Assembly (NCBI GenBank): GCA_903934295.1
Contig: CAIZNI010000040.1
Coordinates: 62,001-126,000 of the forward strand
Length of the DNA stretch: 64,000 nt
Direction of reading: 5' to 3'
Source: an uncultured beta proteobacterium
GTDB lineage: Bacteria; Pseudomonadota; Gammaproteobacteria; Burkholderiales; Burkholderiaceae_E
Of this stretch, positions 40,665-48,207 are shown piece after piece (positions within the stretch are counted from its first letter, which is position 1; each line of letters opens with the position of its first letter). The translations under genes and the position numbers were made by a program. A model generated the notes under the pieces. That model was not told the origin of the DNA, ran no database searches, and saw nothing but the letters and a program-made list of their open reading frames with translations.

Positions 40665-41903
40665 ATGCCCCTGCACGAATTGCACCTTTACTGCCAGGTG
40701 GTCGACAACTTCGGCGACGCCGGCGTCTGCTGGCGACTGGCCCGCCAGCTGGCGCGAGAGCACGGGCTCTCGGTGACGCTTTGGATCGACCAGCCGCCCG
40801 TGCTGCGCCGCCTGGTGCCCGAGCTCGAACTGGCCCCACCGCTCAGCGGTCGGCAGCCCGCGCCGGCGAATCCCGGCCTGACGGTGCGGGCGTGGCCGGC
40901 CGACGCGCCGCCCGGCCCGCACGCCGCGCTGCCCGACGTGGTGGTCTGCGCCTTCGGCTGCGAGCCGCCGGCATGGCTGCGCGCGCAGCTGGCCCATGCG
41001 CCACCGCGTCCGCTGTGGATCAACCTGGAATACCTCAGCGCCGAACCCTGGGTCGAGGGCTGCCACGGCCTGGCCTCGATCAAACCGGCCGATGGCGCAC
41101 GCGAACACTTTTTCTACCCGGGGTGGCGTGAGGCGACCGGTGGCCTGCTGCGCGAGCGCGATCTGCTCGCCAGTCGCGACGCTTTCCGGCGCAGCAGCGC
41201 GGCCGAGCGCTGGTGGCAGGCCCGGGGACTGGACGGGCTGATCGGACGGCGGGTCTCGGTCTTCTGCTATCCGCAGGCCCCCCTTCAGGCGCTGCTGAGC
41301 GCGATGGCGCAGTCGGCCGAGCCGACGCTGGCGCTGGTGTCCGAAGGCATCGGCGCCGCGGTGATCGACGCGCTGGCGGCCGCGTGGCCGACCGAGGAGA
41401 CGCCAGCCGGCCCGACGCTGTCGCGGCCGTCGGCCGGCGCGCTGGCGGCCGCGCGGTGCGGCGGGTCCGCCCGCCTTCGACGCATCGGCCAGCTCACGCT
41501 GGTGCCCCTGCCGATGCTGCCGATCGACGACTATGACCGCCTGCTCTGGAGTTGCGACCTGAACTTCGTCAGGGGCGAGGATTCCTGGGTGCGGGCCCTG
41601 TGGGCCGGCCGGCCACTGATCTGGCAGCCCTATCGCCAGACCGATGATGCGCACCGGGTCAAGCTCGAGGCCTTTCTCGACTGGCAGCGCGAGGGCCTGG
41701 GCGGTCCGGCGACGCCCGGGCTGGCGGCGCTGGAACAACTCAGCCGCGACTGGAGCGCCGGCATCGATCCGGGCCCGGCCTGGCAGTCGCTGCAGGAGCC
41801 GCTCGCACACCTGGGCACCGGCTTCGATCGACTGGCCGCCACCCAGGGCAGCGCCACCGACCTCGCCTCGAAGCTGGTTGAATTCTGCCGATCCAGGCTA
41901 TAA
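40665..41903 (+). CDS. earP: EF-P arginine rhamnosyltransferase EarP
   Basis: EarP transfers L-rhamnose from dTDP-L-rhamnose onto Arg32 of elongation factor P. The 412-residue GT-B-fold protein has the N-terminal signature CQVVDNFGDAGVCWRLARQL with the acidic pair Asp14/Asp18, and the C-terminal nucleotide-sugar site RGEDSWVRALWAGRPLIW with the conserved Glu. It sits directly before efp, whose product has the matching Arg32. The donor is supplied by rfbBACD at 12.7-16.2 kb. Its last codons overlap the candidate efp promoter. Confidence 0.96.
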   Translation: MPLHELHLYCQVVDNFGDAGVCWRLARQLAREHGLSVTLWIDQPPVLRRLVPELELAPPLSGRQPAPANPGLTVRAWPADAPPGPHAALPDVVVCAFGCEPPAWLRAQLAHAPPRPLWINLEYLSAEPWVEGCHGLASIKPADGAREHFFYPGWREATGGLLRERDLLASRDAFRRSSAAERWWQARGLDGLIGRRVSVFCYPQAPLQALLSAMAQSAEPTLALVSEGIGAAVIDALAAAWPTEETPAGPTLSRPSAGALAAARCGGSARLRRIGQLTLVPLPMLPIDDYDRLLWSCDLNFVRGEDSWVRALWAGRPLIWQPYRQTDDAHRVKLEAFLDWQREGLGGPATPGLAALEQLSRDWSAGIDPGPAWQSLQEPLAHLGTGFDRLAATQGSATDLASKLVEFCRSRL

Positions 41904-41904
41904 T
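41878..41904 (+). promoter_or_regulatory. Candidate efp promoter
   Basis: TTGAAT (41878-41883) and a perfect TATAAT (41899-41904) lie 15 bp apart across the earP stop codon. The expected start site gives a leader of about 130 nt before efp. This would let efp be expressed independently of earP, as its higher demand requires. Confidence 0.55.
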
Positions 41905-41992
41905 TGAAGGCTTTTCCTGGATGAAGCGGTGCCGCCTGGCGGTCAACCTCATCCAGCACCACAACAGCCGGGCACCAGACCAACCGGCAACA

Positions 41993-42017
41993 CCGTGGAA
42001 TGTGCGTCACTCCACGG
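41993..42017 (+). promoter_or_regulatory. Hairpin in the efp leader
   Basis: A 7-bp stem (CCGTGGA / TCCACGG) with an 11-nt loop ends 22 bp ahead of the efp ATG and leaves the ribosome-binding region AAGGAA free. It may protect the message or modulate translation. Confidence 0.35.
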
Positions 42018-42039
42018 CCCAGTGTCAGAAGGAATCCTC

Positions 42040-42603
42040 ATGAAGCTCGCACAGGAACTGCGTATCGGCAACGTGATCATGATCGGCAAGGATCCGATGG
42101 TGGTCCTGCGGGCCGAGTACAACAAATCGGGCCGCAACTCGGCCGTCGTGAAGCTCAAGCTCAAGAATCTGCTGAACAACTCCGGCACCGAGACCGTCTG
42201 CAAGGCCGACGAGAAATTCGATGTGCTGATGCTCGACAAGCGCGAGGTCACCTACTCCTACTTCGCCGACCCGCTGTATGTCTTCATGGACGGCGAGTAC
42301 AACCAGTTCGAGGTCGAAGCCGACTCGATGGGCGATGCCATCCAGTACATCGACGACGGCATGCCCTGCGACGTGACCTTCTACGAAGGTCGCGCCATCT
42401 CGGTCGAGATGCCCAACAGCGTCGTGCGCGAGGTCGAATACACCGAGCCGGCGGTCAAGGGCGACACGTCGGGCAAGGTCATGAAGCCGGCGCGAATCAA
42501 GCCCACCGGGTTCGAACTGCCGGTGCCGGCCTTCGTCGAGATCGGCGACCGGATCGAGATCGACACCCGGACCGGTGAATACCGCAGCCGGGTCAAGGGT
42601 TGA
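42040..42603 (+). CDS. efp: Translation elongation factor P
   Basis: EF-P relieves ribosomes stalled at polyproline stretches. The 187-residue protein has the three beta-barrel domains of the family, and the modification loop ends in Arg32 (NKSGRNSA), the residue rhamnosylated by EarP; lysine-type EF-Ps have Lys here. AAGGAA precedes the ATG. Directly after, and including, the stop codon a 13-15 bp tandem repeat begins. Confidence 0.97.
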   Translation: MKLAQELRIGNVIMIGKDPMVVLRAEYNKSGRNSAVVKLKLKNLLNNSGTETVCKADEKFDVLMLDKREVTYSYFADPLYVFMDGEYNQFEVEADSMGDAIQYIDDGMPCDVTFYEGRAISVEMPNSVVREVEYTEPAVKGDTSGKVMKPARIKPTGFELPVPAFVEIGDRIEIDTRTGEYRSRVKG

Positions 42604-42675
42604 ACCCAGGGGTTGAACCCCGGGATTGAACCCAGGGGTTGACCCCCCGCAGTTGACCCCCCGGCAGTTGACCTC
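42597..42675. repeat. Six-copy degenerate 13-15 bp tandem repeat at the efp stop codon
   Basis: The core TTGA(A/C)CCC recurs at 42600, 42613, 42626, 42639, 42653 and 42668, that is with periods 13, 13, 13, 14 and 15. The first unit contains the efp stop codon. The array decays with distance from the gene. It lies between efp and the convergent response regulator gene. Confidence 0.9.
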
Positions 42676-42748
42676 CGGTGAGCGCCCTCCCCCGCACGCC
42701 GGCCGGTTCAGTGCCTGGCCTGGCACCCGGACCCGCGAAGCACCAGAC

Positions 42749-43678
42749 TCAATGCCCGAGCCGAGCGCCAGAACGGGTGAGCTGGCGGGCAACTGTCTCG
42801 CGCAAGGACTGCAAACTCACCGGCTTGACCAGGTAACTGTTGCAGCCGGCCAGTGCCCCGCGGGCCAGATCGAAAGGTGACGACCGGCTGGTCAGAATCA
42901 CCACCGGCATCGGGCGCAGCAGCGGATTGCGCTTGATCTCGCGCGTCAGGCGATAACCGTCCATGTCTGGCATCACCACATCCACGAACGCCAGTTCGTA
43001 GCGCCGGCTGGCCAGCGTGTCGAGCGCCTCGTGCGCCGAACTCACCCCTTCACTGTCCAGACCCATGCGGTGCAGCGCGATCGCCAGCTGGCGCCGAACG
43101 GTCGGGCTGTCATCGACCAGCAGCACCCGCGGACGGCGCGACGGGGCCTCGGCGGTCTGATCGAACGCGCCCGGCGTGGCAGCGGGCGGCAACGGCGGCA
43201 GCCCGGTACCGTGCCCGAGCCCCGGCGCGGTGGCGGCACCCGCCCCCGCAGCGGCCTCGGCCGAGCGATTGAGCGCCCTTTCGTCCACCACCCGGTTCAG
43301 CGTGTCGAGCAGATTCAGGGTGAAGGACGAACGAAGCAGGTCATCAGTGCCCCGGTCGGCATCGGAACGCCGGCCGACCCTCACCACCGGACGCGACTGC
43401 GGCAGCCCTCGCAGGCTGTCGGCGGTCTGCCTGCCGCTCTGCTCGGTCATGTCGACCATGGCGATGTCGTACTCGCCCGCACCGCCGGACGGCGCGAGTT
43501 CGTAACGGTAGCGGTTGTGACGGGCGTGCCGCAGCACGATCTCCATCAGGCGCTGCAGCTTGCTGCCAATGCCGAAAGAGGCCACCCGGTAGAAGGGCCG
43601 CGGATCCAGCGCGGTACCGCCCGGATGCCCCATCTCGGTCACGCCCCAGCTGGCGCGAATGTGTTCCGGAAACGGCAT
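42749..43678 (-). CDS. Two-part response regulator with degenerate N-terminal domain
   Basis: A 309-residue protein. Residues about 185-305 are a normal CheY-like receiver: LLVDDSPTVRRQL, phospho-Asp in FVDVVMPDMDGY, LTSRSS and YLVKPVS. Residues 25-125 look like a diverged receiver-like or effector domain (ASFGIGSKLQRL, YDIAMVDMTEQSG), and a Pro/Ala/Gly-rich linker (135-170) joins the two. There is no DNA-binding domain. It may act in a motility or pilus chemosensory pathway, as PilG-like regulators do, but no such genes are nearby. Confidence 0.8.
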   Translation of the reverse strand: MPFPEHIRASWGVTEMGHPGGTALDPRPFYRVASFGIGSKLQRLMEIVLRHARHNRYRYELAPSGGAGEYDIAMVDMTEQSGRQTADSLRGLPQSRPVVRVGRRSDADRGTDDLLRSSFTLNLLDTLNRVVDERALNRSAEAAAGAGAATAPGLGHGTGLPPLPPAATPGAFDQTAEAPSRRPRVLLVDDSPTVRRQLAIALHRMGLDSEGVSSAHEALDTLASRRYELAFVDVVMPDMDGYRLTREIKRNPLLRPMPVVILTSRSSPFDLARGALAGCNSYLVKPVSLQSLRETVARQLTRSGARLGH

Positions 43679-43825
43679 GATGAATTGGCTCCTCAGCGGC
43701 GGACCGGTTGCTTTGACCAGACGCCTGCGCGGATTCTATCGACAGTTCACCCCGGATGACTAACGGCAGTGTGGCGAAAAAGCCTTCAATACCGATCACT
43801 TAGCGCATCAATCTAAGGCCGGACC

Positions 43826-44122
43826 TCAGGTTCCCTCCTCCACCTGCAGGTCGTTGTCGGCAGCAAAGCCGCGAAGGAACTGGTAGGCCATCGGCTCGAT
43901 CTGATGGACCCGGGCGTCGACATGCACGCATTTCACTCCCCGCTCGAAGCCCGGCGTCACATAGGGGGAGTAGGTCAGGTGCGCCTGGGCCGGTGCGCCG
44001 GGCGGGCGAAAAGACGACATCACGCCGCACAGGCGCTCGGCCCAGTCGCTGGGCCGGAACGGGCGGCCCTGGTGCGTCACCCCGAGGATCAGGAAGGAGC
44101 AGACCGTGCTGGAGGGGCTCAT
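43826..44122 (-). CDS. DUF3579 family protein
   Basis: A 98-residue protein of the DUF3579 family, found mainly in betaproteobacteria and often beside argF. Recognisable stretches are GRPFRPSDWAERLCGVMSSF and GVKCVHVDARVHQIEPMAY. Function unknown. It is divergent from argD across a 367-bp region with several hairpins. Confidence 0.85.
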   Translation of the reverse strand: MSPSSTVCSFLILGVTHQGRPFRPSDWAERLCGVMSSFRPPGAPAQAHLTYSPYVTPGFERGVKCVHVDARVHQIEPMAYQFLRGFAADNDLQVEEGT

Positions 44123-44489
44123 GGCGCAGACTGTGAGGGACCGGTCGCACGGCTTGCCGGCCCGGGGCGATCAAACCCGGGATGCCGGCCAGGCCGCAGG
44201 CCCGGCAGCGATCGTTCCGGATTATAACGGGCCGAACTTGACGCTCGGGCGCGTCGCCCGATCGAACCGACGAACGCAATGCCAGGCCTCTCGCCGGTCG
44301 ACCCGTTCCTCGATGCGGCGCTTTACCCTACAATCGATCTTCCGGCGGGGCCTGCCCCGCTTACTGTCATGACGGCGGCGCGTGCCGCCGTTATTGTTTT
44401 CATCGCCGGTGCGTTTCGCCGGCGTTTGCGCCGCGCCGACGGTTTGTGCCGCCGGCGCCACTTTTCCAGTGTCCGACCCGGAGACCAAG
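44123..44489. other. Long leader/divergent region upstream of argD
   Basis: 367 bp without a supported gene. On the plus strand it holds a TACAAT hexamer at 44329-44334, then three successive hairpins: 44346-44360, 44372-44391 and 44404-44424. The second is followed by TTATTGTTTT and looks like an intrinsic terminator. An Arg-rich frame from ATG 44369 runs into argD out of frame but has no ribosome-binding site. Confidence 0.55.
44372..44400 (+). terminator. Possible transcription attenuator ahead of argD
   Basis: An 8-bp GC stem (ACGGCGGC / GCCGCCGT) with a 4-nt loop is followed by a U-rich tract TTATTGTTTT. It lies between a TACAAT promoter-like hexamer and the argD start, so in this orientation it could stop transcription before the gene. 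Confidence 0.45.
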
Positions 44490-45686
44490 ATGGCCGCCTC
44501 TTCGCCCCTGATGTCCACCTATGCGCAACAACCGACCGCCTTCACCCATGGCGACGGGGTATGGCTCTTCGACACCGAGGGCCGACGCTATCTGGACTGT
44601 CTGGCGGGGATCGCGGTGAACACGCTGGGTCACAACCACCCGACACTGGTCGCCGAGCTGCGTGAACAGATCGCCCGCCTGATCCACTGCTCGAACCTGT
44701 TCACCGTGCCGCTGCAGCACGAGCTGGCCAACCGCCTGCTGGCGGTCTCGGGCATGACCAACGTGTTCTTCTGCAACTCGGGCCTGGAAGCCAACGAGGC
44801 GGCGATCAAGATCGCCCGCAAGTATGGCCATGACCGCGGCATCGACGCGCCCGAGATCGTGGTCTACGAGAAGGCCTTCCATGGCCGCTCGCTGGCCACG
44901 CTCTCGGCCACCGGCAACGTCAAGGTGCAAAAGGGCTTCGAGCCGCTGGTCACCGGCTTTCCGCGCGTGCCGCTCAACGACATCGACGCGCTGCGCCGGG
45001 TGGTGGCCGAGCGCCCCAACGTCGTCGCCATCTTCCTGGAGGCGATCCAGGGCGAGGGCGGCATCCAGCCGGCCTCGGTCGAGTACCTGCGCGAGGCCCG
45101 CCGGCTGTGCGATGAGCGCGAGCTGCTGCTGATGATCGACGAAGTGCAATGCGGTACCGGGCGGACCGGCAAGTGGTTTGCCCATCAGTGGGCCGGCATC
45201 CTCCCCGATGTGATGCCCCTCGCCAAGGGCCTGGCGTCGGGGGTTCCGGTCGGCGCGGTGGTCGCCCACGGCGCGGCCGCCGAGGTCTTCAAGCCGGGCA
45301 ACCATGGCACGACCTTCGGCGGCAATCCGCTGGCGATGCGCGCCGGGCTGGTGACGATGCAGGTGATGGAGCGCGATGACCTGCTCGGCAATGCCAGCCG
45401 GATCGGTGATTACCTGATGCACAGCCTGAACCGGGAGATCGGCTCCCTCGACGGCGTGCGCGAGATCCGCGGACGCGGCCTGATGGTGGGCATCGAACTC
45501 GACCGGCCCTGCGGCGAGCTGGTGCAGCGCTGCATGGACGCCGGCGTGGTGCTCAACGTGACCGCCGATTCGGTCATCCGGATGCTGCCGCCGCTGATCT
45601 TCGGCAAGGAGCATGTCGACCACCTGGTCGGCGTGCTGGCGCCCCTGGTGAGAGACCACCTGGCGCGCGATCCGATCGCCGCATAA
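44490..45686 (+). CDS. argD: Acetylornithine aminotransferase
   Basis: A PLP-dependent class III aminotransferase of 398 residues that converts N-acetylglutamate semialdehyde to N-acetylornithine and may also serve lysine synthesis. PLP lysine is Lys246 in LAKGLASG; IDEVQCGTGRTG carries the cofactor aspartate, and NSGLEANEAAIK the phosphate-binding turn. ATG 44490 has GGAG seven bases upstream; ATG 44511 is an alternative. argF follows after 61 bp. Confidence 0.93.
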   Translation: MAASSPLMSTYAQQPTAFTHGDGVWLFDTEGRRYLDCLAGIAVNTLGHNHPTLVAELREQIARLIHCSNLFTVPLQHELANRLLAVSGMTNVFFCNSGLEANEAAIKIARKYGHDRGIDAPEIVVYEKAFHGRSLATLSATGNVKVQKGFEPLVTGFPRVPLNDIDALRRVVAERPNVVAIFLEAIQGEGGIQPASVEYLREARRLCDERELLLMIDEVQCGTGRTGKWFAHQWAGILPDVMPLAKGLASGVPVGAVVAHGAAAEVFKPGNHGTTFGGNPLAMRAGLVTMQVMERDDLLGNASRIGDYLMHSLNREIGSLDGVREIRGRGLMVGIELDRPCGELVQRCMDAGVVLNVTADSVIRMLPPLIFGKEHVDHLVGVLAPLVRDHLARDPIAA

Positions 45687-45747
45687 GACGCGGCCTTCGA
45701 CCGCCGCCGGCCATGGCGGCGGCCCCCCCCAAGAATCAGAGCACCTC

Positions 45748-46659
45748 ATGCCGATCAAGCACTTCCTGCAGTTCAAGGATCTGGACACCGACGAGATCAA
45801 CTACCTGTTCGACCGCGCGCGGGTCATCAAGGGCCGCTTCAAGCGATACGAGCCCTATCACCCGCTCAACGATCGGACACTGGTGATGATCTTCGAGAAG
45901 GCCAGCACCCGGACCCGGCTGTCGTTCGAGGCCGGCATGCACCAGCTCGGCGGCTCGGCCATCTACCTGAACACCCGCGACTCCCAGCTCGGCCGCGGCG
46001 AGCCGGTCGAAGACGCCGCGCAGGTCATCTCGCGGATGTGCGACATGGTCATGATCCGCACCTACGAGCAGAGCATCATCGAGCGCTTCGCCGCGTACTC
46101 GCGGGTGCCGGTGATCAACGGCCTCACCAACGAATACCATCCCTGCCAGATCCTGGCCGATGTGTTCACCTTCATCGAGCACCGCGGGTCGATCCAGGGT
46201 CGCACGGTCGCGTGGATCGGTGACTCGAACAACATGCTCTACACCTGGCTGCAGGCGGCCGAACTGCTCGATTTCACCGTGCACGCGTCGAGTCCGCCGG
46301 GTTACGAGGTCGACCTGGCGCTCGCCGGCTCGTCGGCGTCGCGACTGCGGGCATTTTCCGATCCGCTGGAAGCGGCGCGCGGCGCCGACCTGGTCACCAC
46401 CGACGTCTGGACCAGCATGGGCTTCGAGGCCCAGAACGACGAGCGCCGCAAGGCCTTCGCCGACTGGTGCGTGGACGAGGAGATGATGGCGGCGGCGGCT
46501 CCCGATTCGCTGTTCATGCACTGCCTGCCGGCGCACCGGGGCGAGGAGGTGGCCGCGCAGGTCATCGACGGACCGCGCTCGGTGGTCTGGGAGGAGGCGG
46601 AAAACCGGCTGCACACCCAGAAGGCGCTGATGGAGTACCTGCTGCTGGGACGGCTGTGA
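45748..46659 (+). CDS. argF: Ornithine carbamoyltransferase
   Basis: ArgF condenses ornithine and carbamoyl phosphate to citrulline. The 303-residue anabolic-type enzyme has the carbamoyl phosphate motif STRTR, the HPCQ motif, and the ornithine-binding HCLPAHRGEE near the C-terminus. It forms an arginine pair with argD. An 11-bp repeat array begins about 40 bp after the stop. Confidence 0.97.
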   Translation: MPIKHFLQFKDLDTDEINYLFDRARVIKGRFKRYEPYHPLNDRTLVMIFEKASTRTRLSFEAGMHQLGGSAIYLNTRDSQLGRGEPVEDAAQVISRMCDMVMIRTYEQSIIERFAAYSRVPVINGLTNEYHPCQILADVFTFIEHRGSIQGRTVAWIGDSNNMLYTWLQAAELLDFTVHASSPPGYEVDLALAGSSASRLRAFSDPLEAARGADLVTTDVWTSMGFEAQNDERRKAFADWCVDEEMMAAAAPDSLFMHCLPAHRGEEVAAQVIDGPRSVVWEEAENRLHTQKALMEYLLLGRL

Positions 46660-46699
46660 GCGCCACGCCAGCGCGTCGAATGTCCATTTTCGGCCACTT

Positions 46700-46731
46700 C
46701 CTGTCAGTGACCTGTCAGTGACCTGTCAGTC
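46700..46731. repeat. Three-copy 11-bp repeat flanked by an inverted repeat after argF
   Basis: The unit CCTGTCAGTGA occurs twice exactly and a third time with the last bases changed. The array is flanked by ATTTTCG (46686-46692) and CGAAAAT (46731-46737), a 7-bp inverted repeat. It precedes an AT-rich stretch and the promoter of the next gene, so it could be an operator array or the worn end of an insertion sequence. Confidence 0.8.
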
Positions 46732-46788
46732 GAAAATCGCACTGGCTTGTAAGTAACATCAAGACCCTACGACGATCGTTTTTTTGTT

Positions 46789-46816
46789 TTGGTGTCCCGG
46801 GCAGGCTGACTAGAAT
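46789..46816 (+). promoter_or_regulatory. Candidate promoter of the hypothetical gene at 46838
   Basis: TTGGTG (46789-46794) and TAGAAT (46811-46816) are 16 bp apart and directly follow an AT-rich T-run. The gene's GGAGAG ribosome-binding site and ATG lie just downstream. Confidence 0.5.
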
Positions 46817-46837
46817 TCGATCCTGGAGAGCAACACC

Positions 46838-47410
46838 ATGGGCCGAAAACTTAGCTCGGAAGAAATCGCAGGCGGGAAGCGACGCTCGTCGAACGCCAGC
46901 GAAATTGCGCTCTACGGCGTCTACGCCGGTGCGGGCGATCGGGACGCGCAAACGCTGCGCCGGCTGATGAACCTGCCGGTCTCGCCGCGAACCTGGCACC
47001 GGGTGTTTCCCTATCTGCCGCGCGAGGGTCGATCGGACGGTTCGCTGGTGCTGTGGCTTCCGGATGAAGCCGGCTGGGAAGCGGCACTGGAGCGAGTTCA
47101 CGCGCGACTGACGCCGAACTGGCGCAAGAGCGGCGCCTGCGTGGCCATTCCCGGTTCAGACCAGGTGATCCTGACCGACTTCCAGGAATTCGACGAGATC
47201 GACCTGGCCGACTGGTCGATCGCGGTGCCCGACCCCCAATACAGAGCACTGTGCGGCCGACTCGACGGCGCGTTCTGCCGGCTCTCCGAGCTCGTCGCGC
47301 GCTGGGCGCTGGAAGTCGGACCGGTGCACGCCGGACAGGTCCTGGCGGCACGCTCGAGGGCTGCACCGGCCGAGCGGCAGCCAAGCGACCTGCACTCGGG
47401 CCGAGGCTGA
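46838..47410 (+). CDS. Hypothetical protein, 190 residues
   Basis: No family was recognised. The product is soluble, with a basic N-terminus (GRKLSSEEIAGGKRR), a middle part with WHRVFPYLPREG and SLVLWLPDEAGWEAAL, a segment TDFQEFDEIDLADWSI, and a disordered Arg/Ala/Ser-rich end. It has a GGAGAG Shine-Dalgarno sequence and a plausible promoter, so it is probably expressed. Repeat arrays lie on both sides. It could be a lineage-specific gene. Function unknown. Confidence 0.7.
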   Translation: MGRKLSSEEIAGGKRRSSNASEIALYGVYAGAGDRDAQTLRRLMNLPVSPRTWHRVFPYLPREGRSDGSLVLWLPDEAGWEAALERVHARLTPNWRKSGACVAIPGSDQVILTDFQEFDEIDLADWSIAVPDPQYRALCGRLDGAFCRLSELVARWALEVGPVHAGQVLAARSRAAPAERQPSDLHSGRG

Positions 47411-47426
47411 CCCGCCGTCGGGAGAG

Positions 47427-47520
47427 GACGCCCGAGCGGCACAAGGCGCCCGAGCAGCACAAGGCGCTCGGGCGGCGCAATGGCGGGGGCGGCGCAATGG
47501 CGGGGGCGGCGCAATGGCCG
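47427..47520. repeat. Degenerate 17-18 bp tandem repeat after the hypothetical gene
   Basis: Three 18-bp units related to GGCGCCCGAGCAGCACAA (47427-47480) are followed by two exact 17-bp units TGGCGGGGGCGGCGCAA (47481-47514) and the start of a sixth. The units drift gradually, as expected from repeated slippage and mutation. The array separates the convergent ends of the hypothetical gene and the CMD gene. Confidence 0.85.
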
Positions 47521-47546
47521 GGGACGCGCCGCGCTGAGCCGTTCGC

Positions 47547-48113
47547 TCAGCCCTTCAGATCGGGATCCAGCGTCTGGCCCTCGTCAAGCTGGACGCCGAA
47601 GGTGTTCAGCAGCATCGACACCTGGGTGTACTGGCCGACGGTGAACACCACGTCCATGCACTGCCGCGGCTGGAAGTGGGCGCACAGGGCCTGCCAGACC
47701 GGTTCGGTGACGAACTGGCCACGGTGCAGATCGTCGCAAGCGCGGATGATCGCCGCATCGGCCGCGCTCCAGCCCGGCGCGTCGGGGCCCTGCTTGATTG
47801 CGACGATTTCGGCCTCGGTCAGGCCGGCGCGCAGGCCGATCGGGACATGCTGGGTCCACTCATAGCCCGAGCGGCACAGAAAGCCGGTGCGCAGCACCGC
47901 GATCTCGCGCTCGCGCGCCGGCAGCGTGTTCTTCTTGCTGAGCACATAGCTGCCCCAGCCCATGAAACCGCGCATGGCAGCGGGGTGATTGAGCAGCGTG
48001 CGAAAGATGTTGAGCATCTTGTCGCGGGCGATCATCGGCGCGGCGAGTTCGGTCTGCTCGGGCGTCCATTGGTCGTCGGGCACGGGCGAGAAACGGGGTT
48101 TGCTCAGGCGCAT
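47547..48113 (-). CDS. Carboxymuconolactone decarboxylase / AhpD-like family protein
   Basis: A 188-residue, all-helical protein of the CMD family. The characteristic stretch LPAREREIAVLRTGFLCRSGYEWTQHV has one cysteine and the following His, unlike the CxxC of peroxidase-type AhpD. It may therefore act as a gamma-carboxymuconolactone decarboxylase-like enzyme rather than a peroxidase. It is 94 bp after the MFS gene on the same strand and may share its transcript. Substrate unknown; context suggests a role in a catabolic pathway. Confidence 0.82.
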   Translation of the reverse strand: MRLSKPRFSPVPDDQWTPEQTELAAPMIARDKMLNIFRTLLNHPAAMRGFMGWGSYVLSKKNTLPAREREIAVLRTGFLCRSGYEWTQHVPIGLRAGLTEAEIVAIKQGPDAPGWSAADAAIIRACDDLHRGQFVTEPVWQALCAHFQPRQCMDVVFTVGQYTQVSMLLNTFGVQLDEGQTLDPDLKG

Positions 48114-48151
48114 CGTCTTTTTCCTTGGTGGGGGGGACAGTCTCGGGATCG

Positions 48152-48175
48152 GCGGAAAGTCAGGTGGAAAGTCAG
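48152..48175. repeat. Two-copy 12-bp repeat between the MFS and CMD genes
   Basis: The 12-bp unit G(C/T)GGAAAGTCAG occurs twice in tandem in the 94-bp gap. It is a short version of the arrays seen after other genes in the window. Confidence 0.6.
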
Positions 48176-48207
48176 GCGGGGATGAAGCGGGAACCGGAGC
48201 GGCGCAC

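Noticed and set aside
44369-44665. Arginine-rich leader peptide ahead of argD
   Set aside because: The frame has many Arg codons, but it has no Shine-Dalgarno sequence, runs about 60 codons into argD, and Arg-rich shadow frames are common in GC-rich DNA.
46680-46740. A definite IS21-family terminus
   Set aside because: The repeat-in-inverted-repeat layout is suggestive, but no transposase, target duplication or second end is visible, so it is kept only as a hypothesis.
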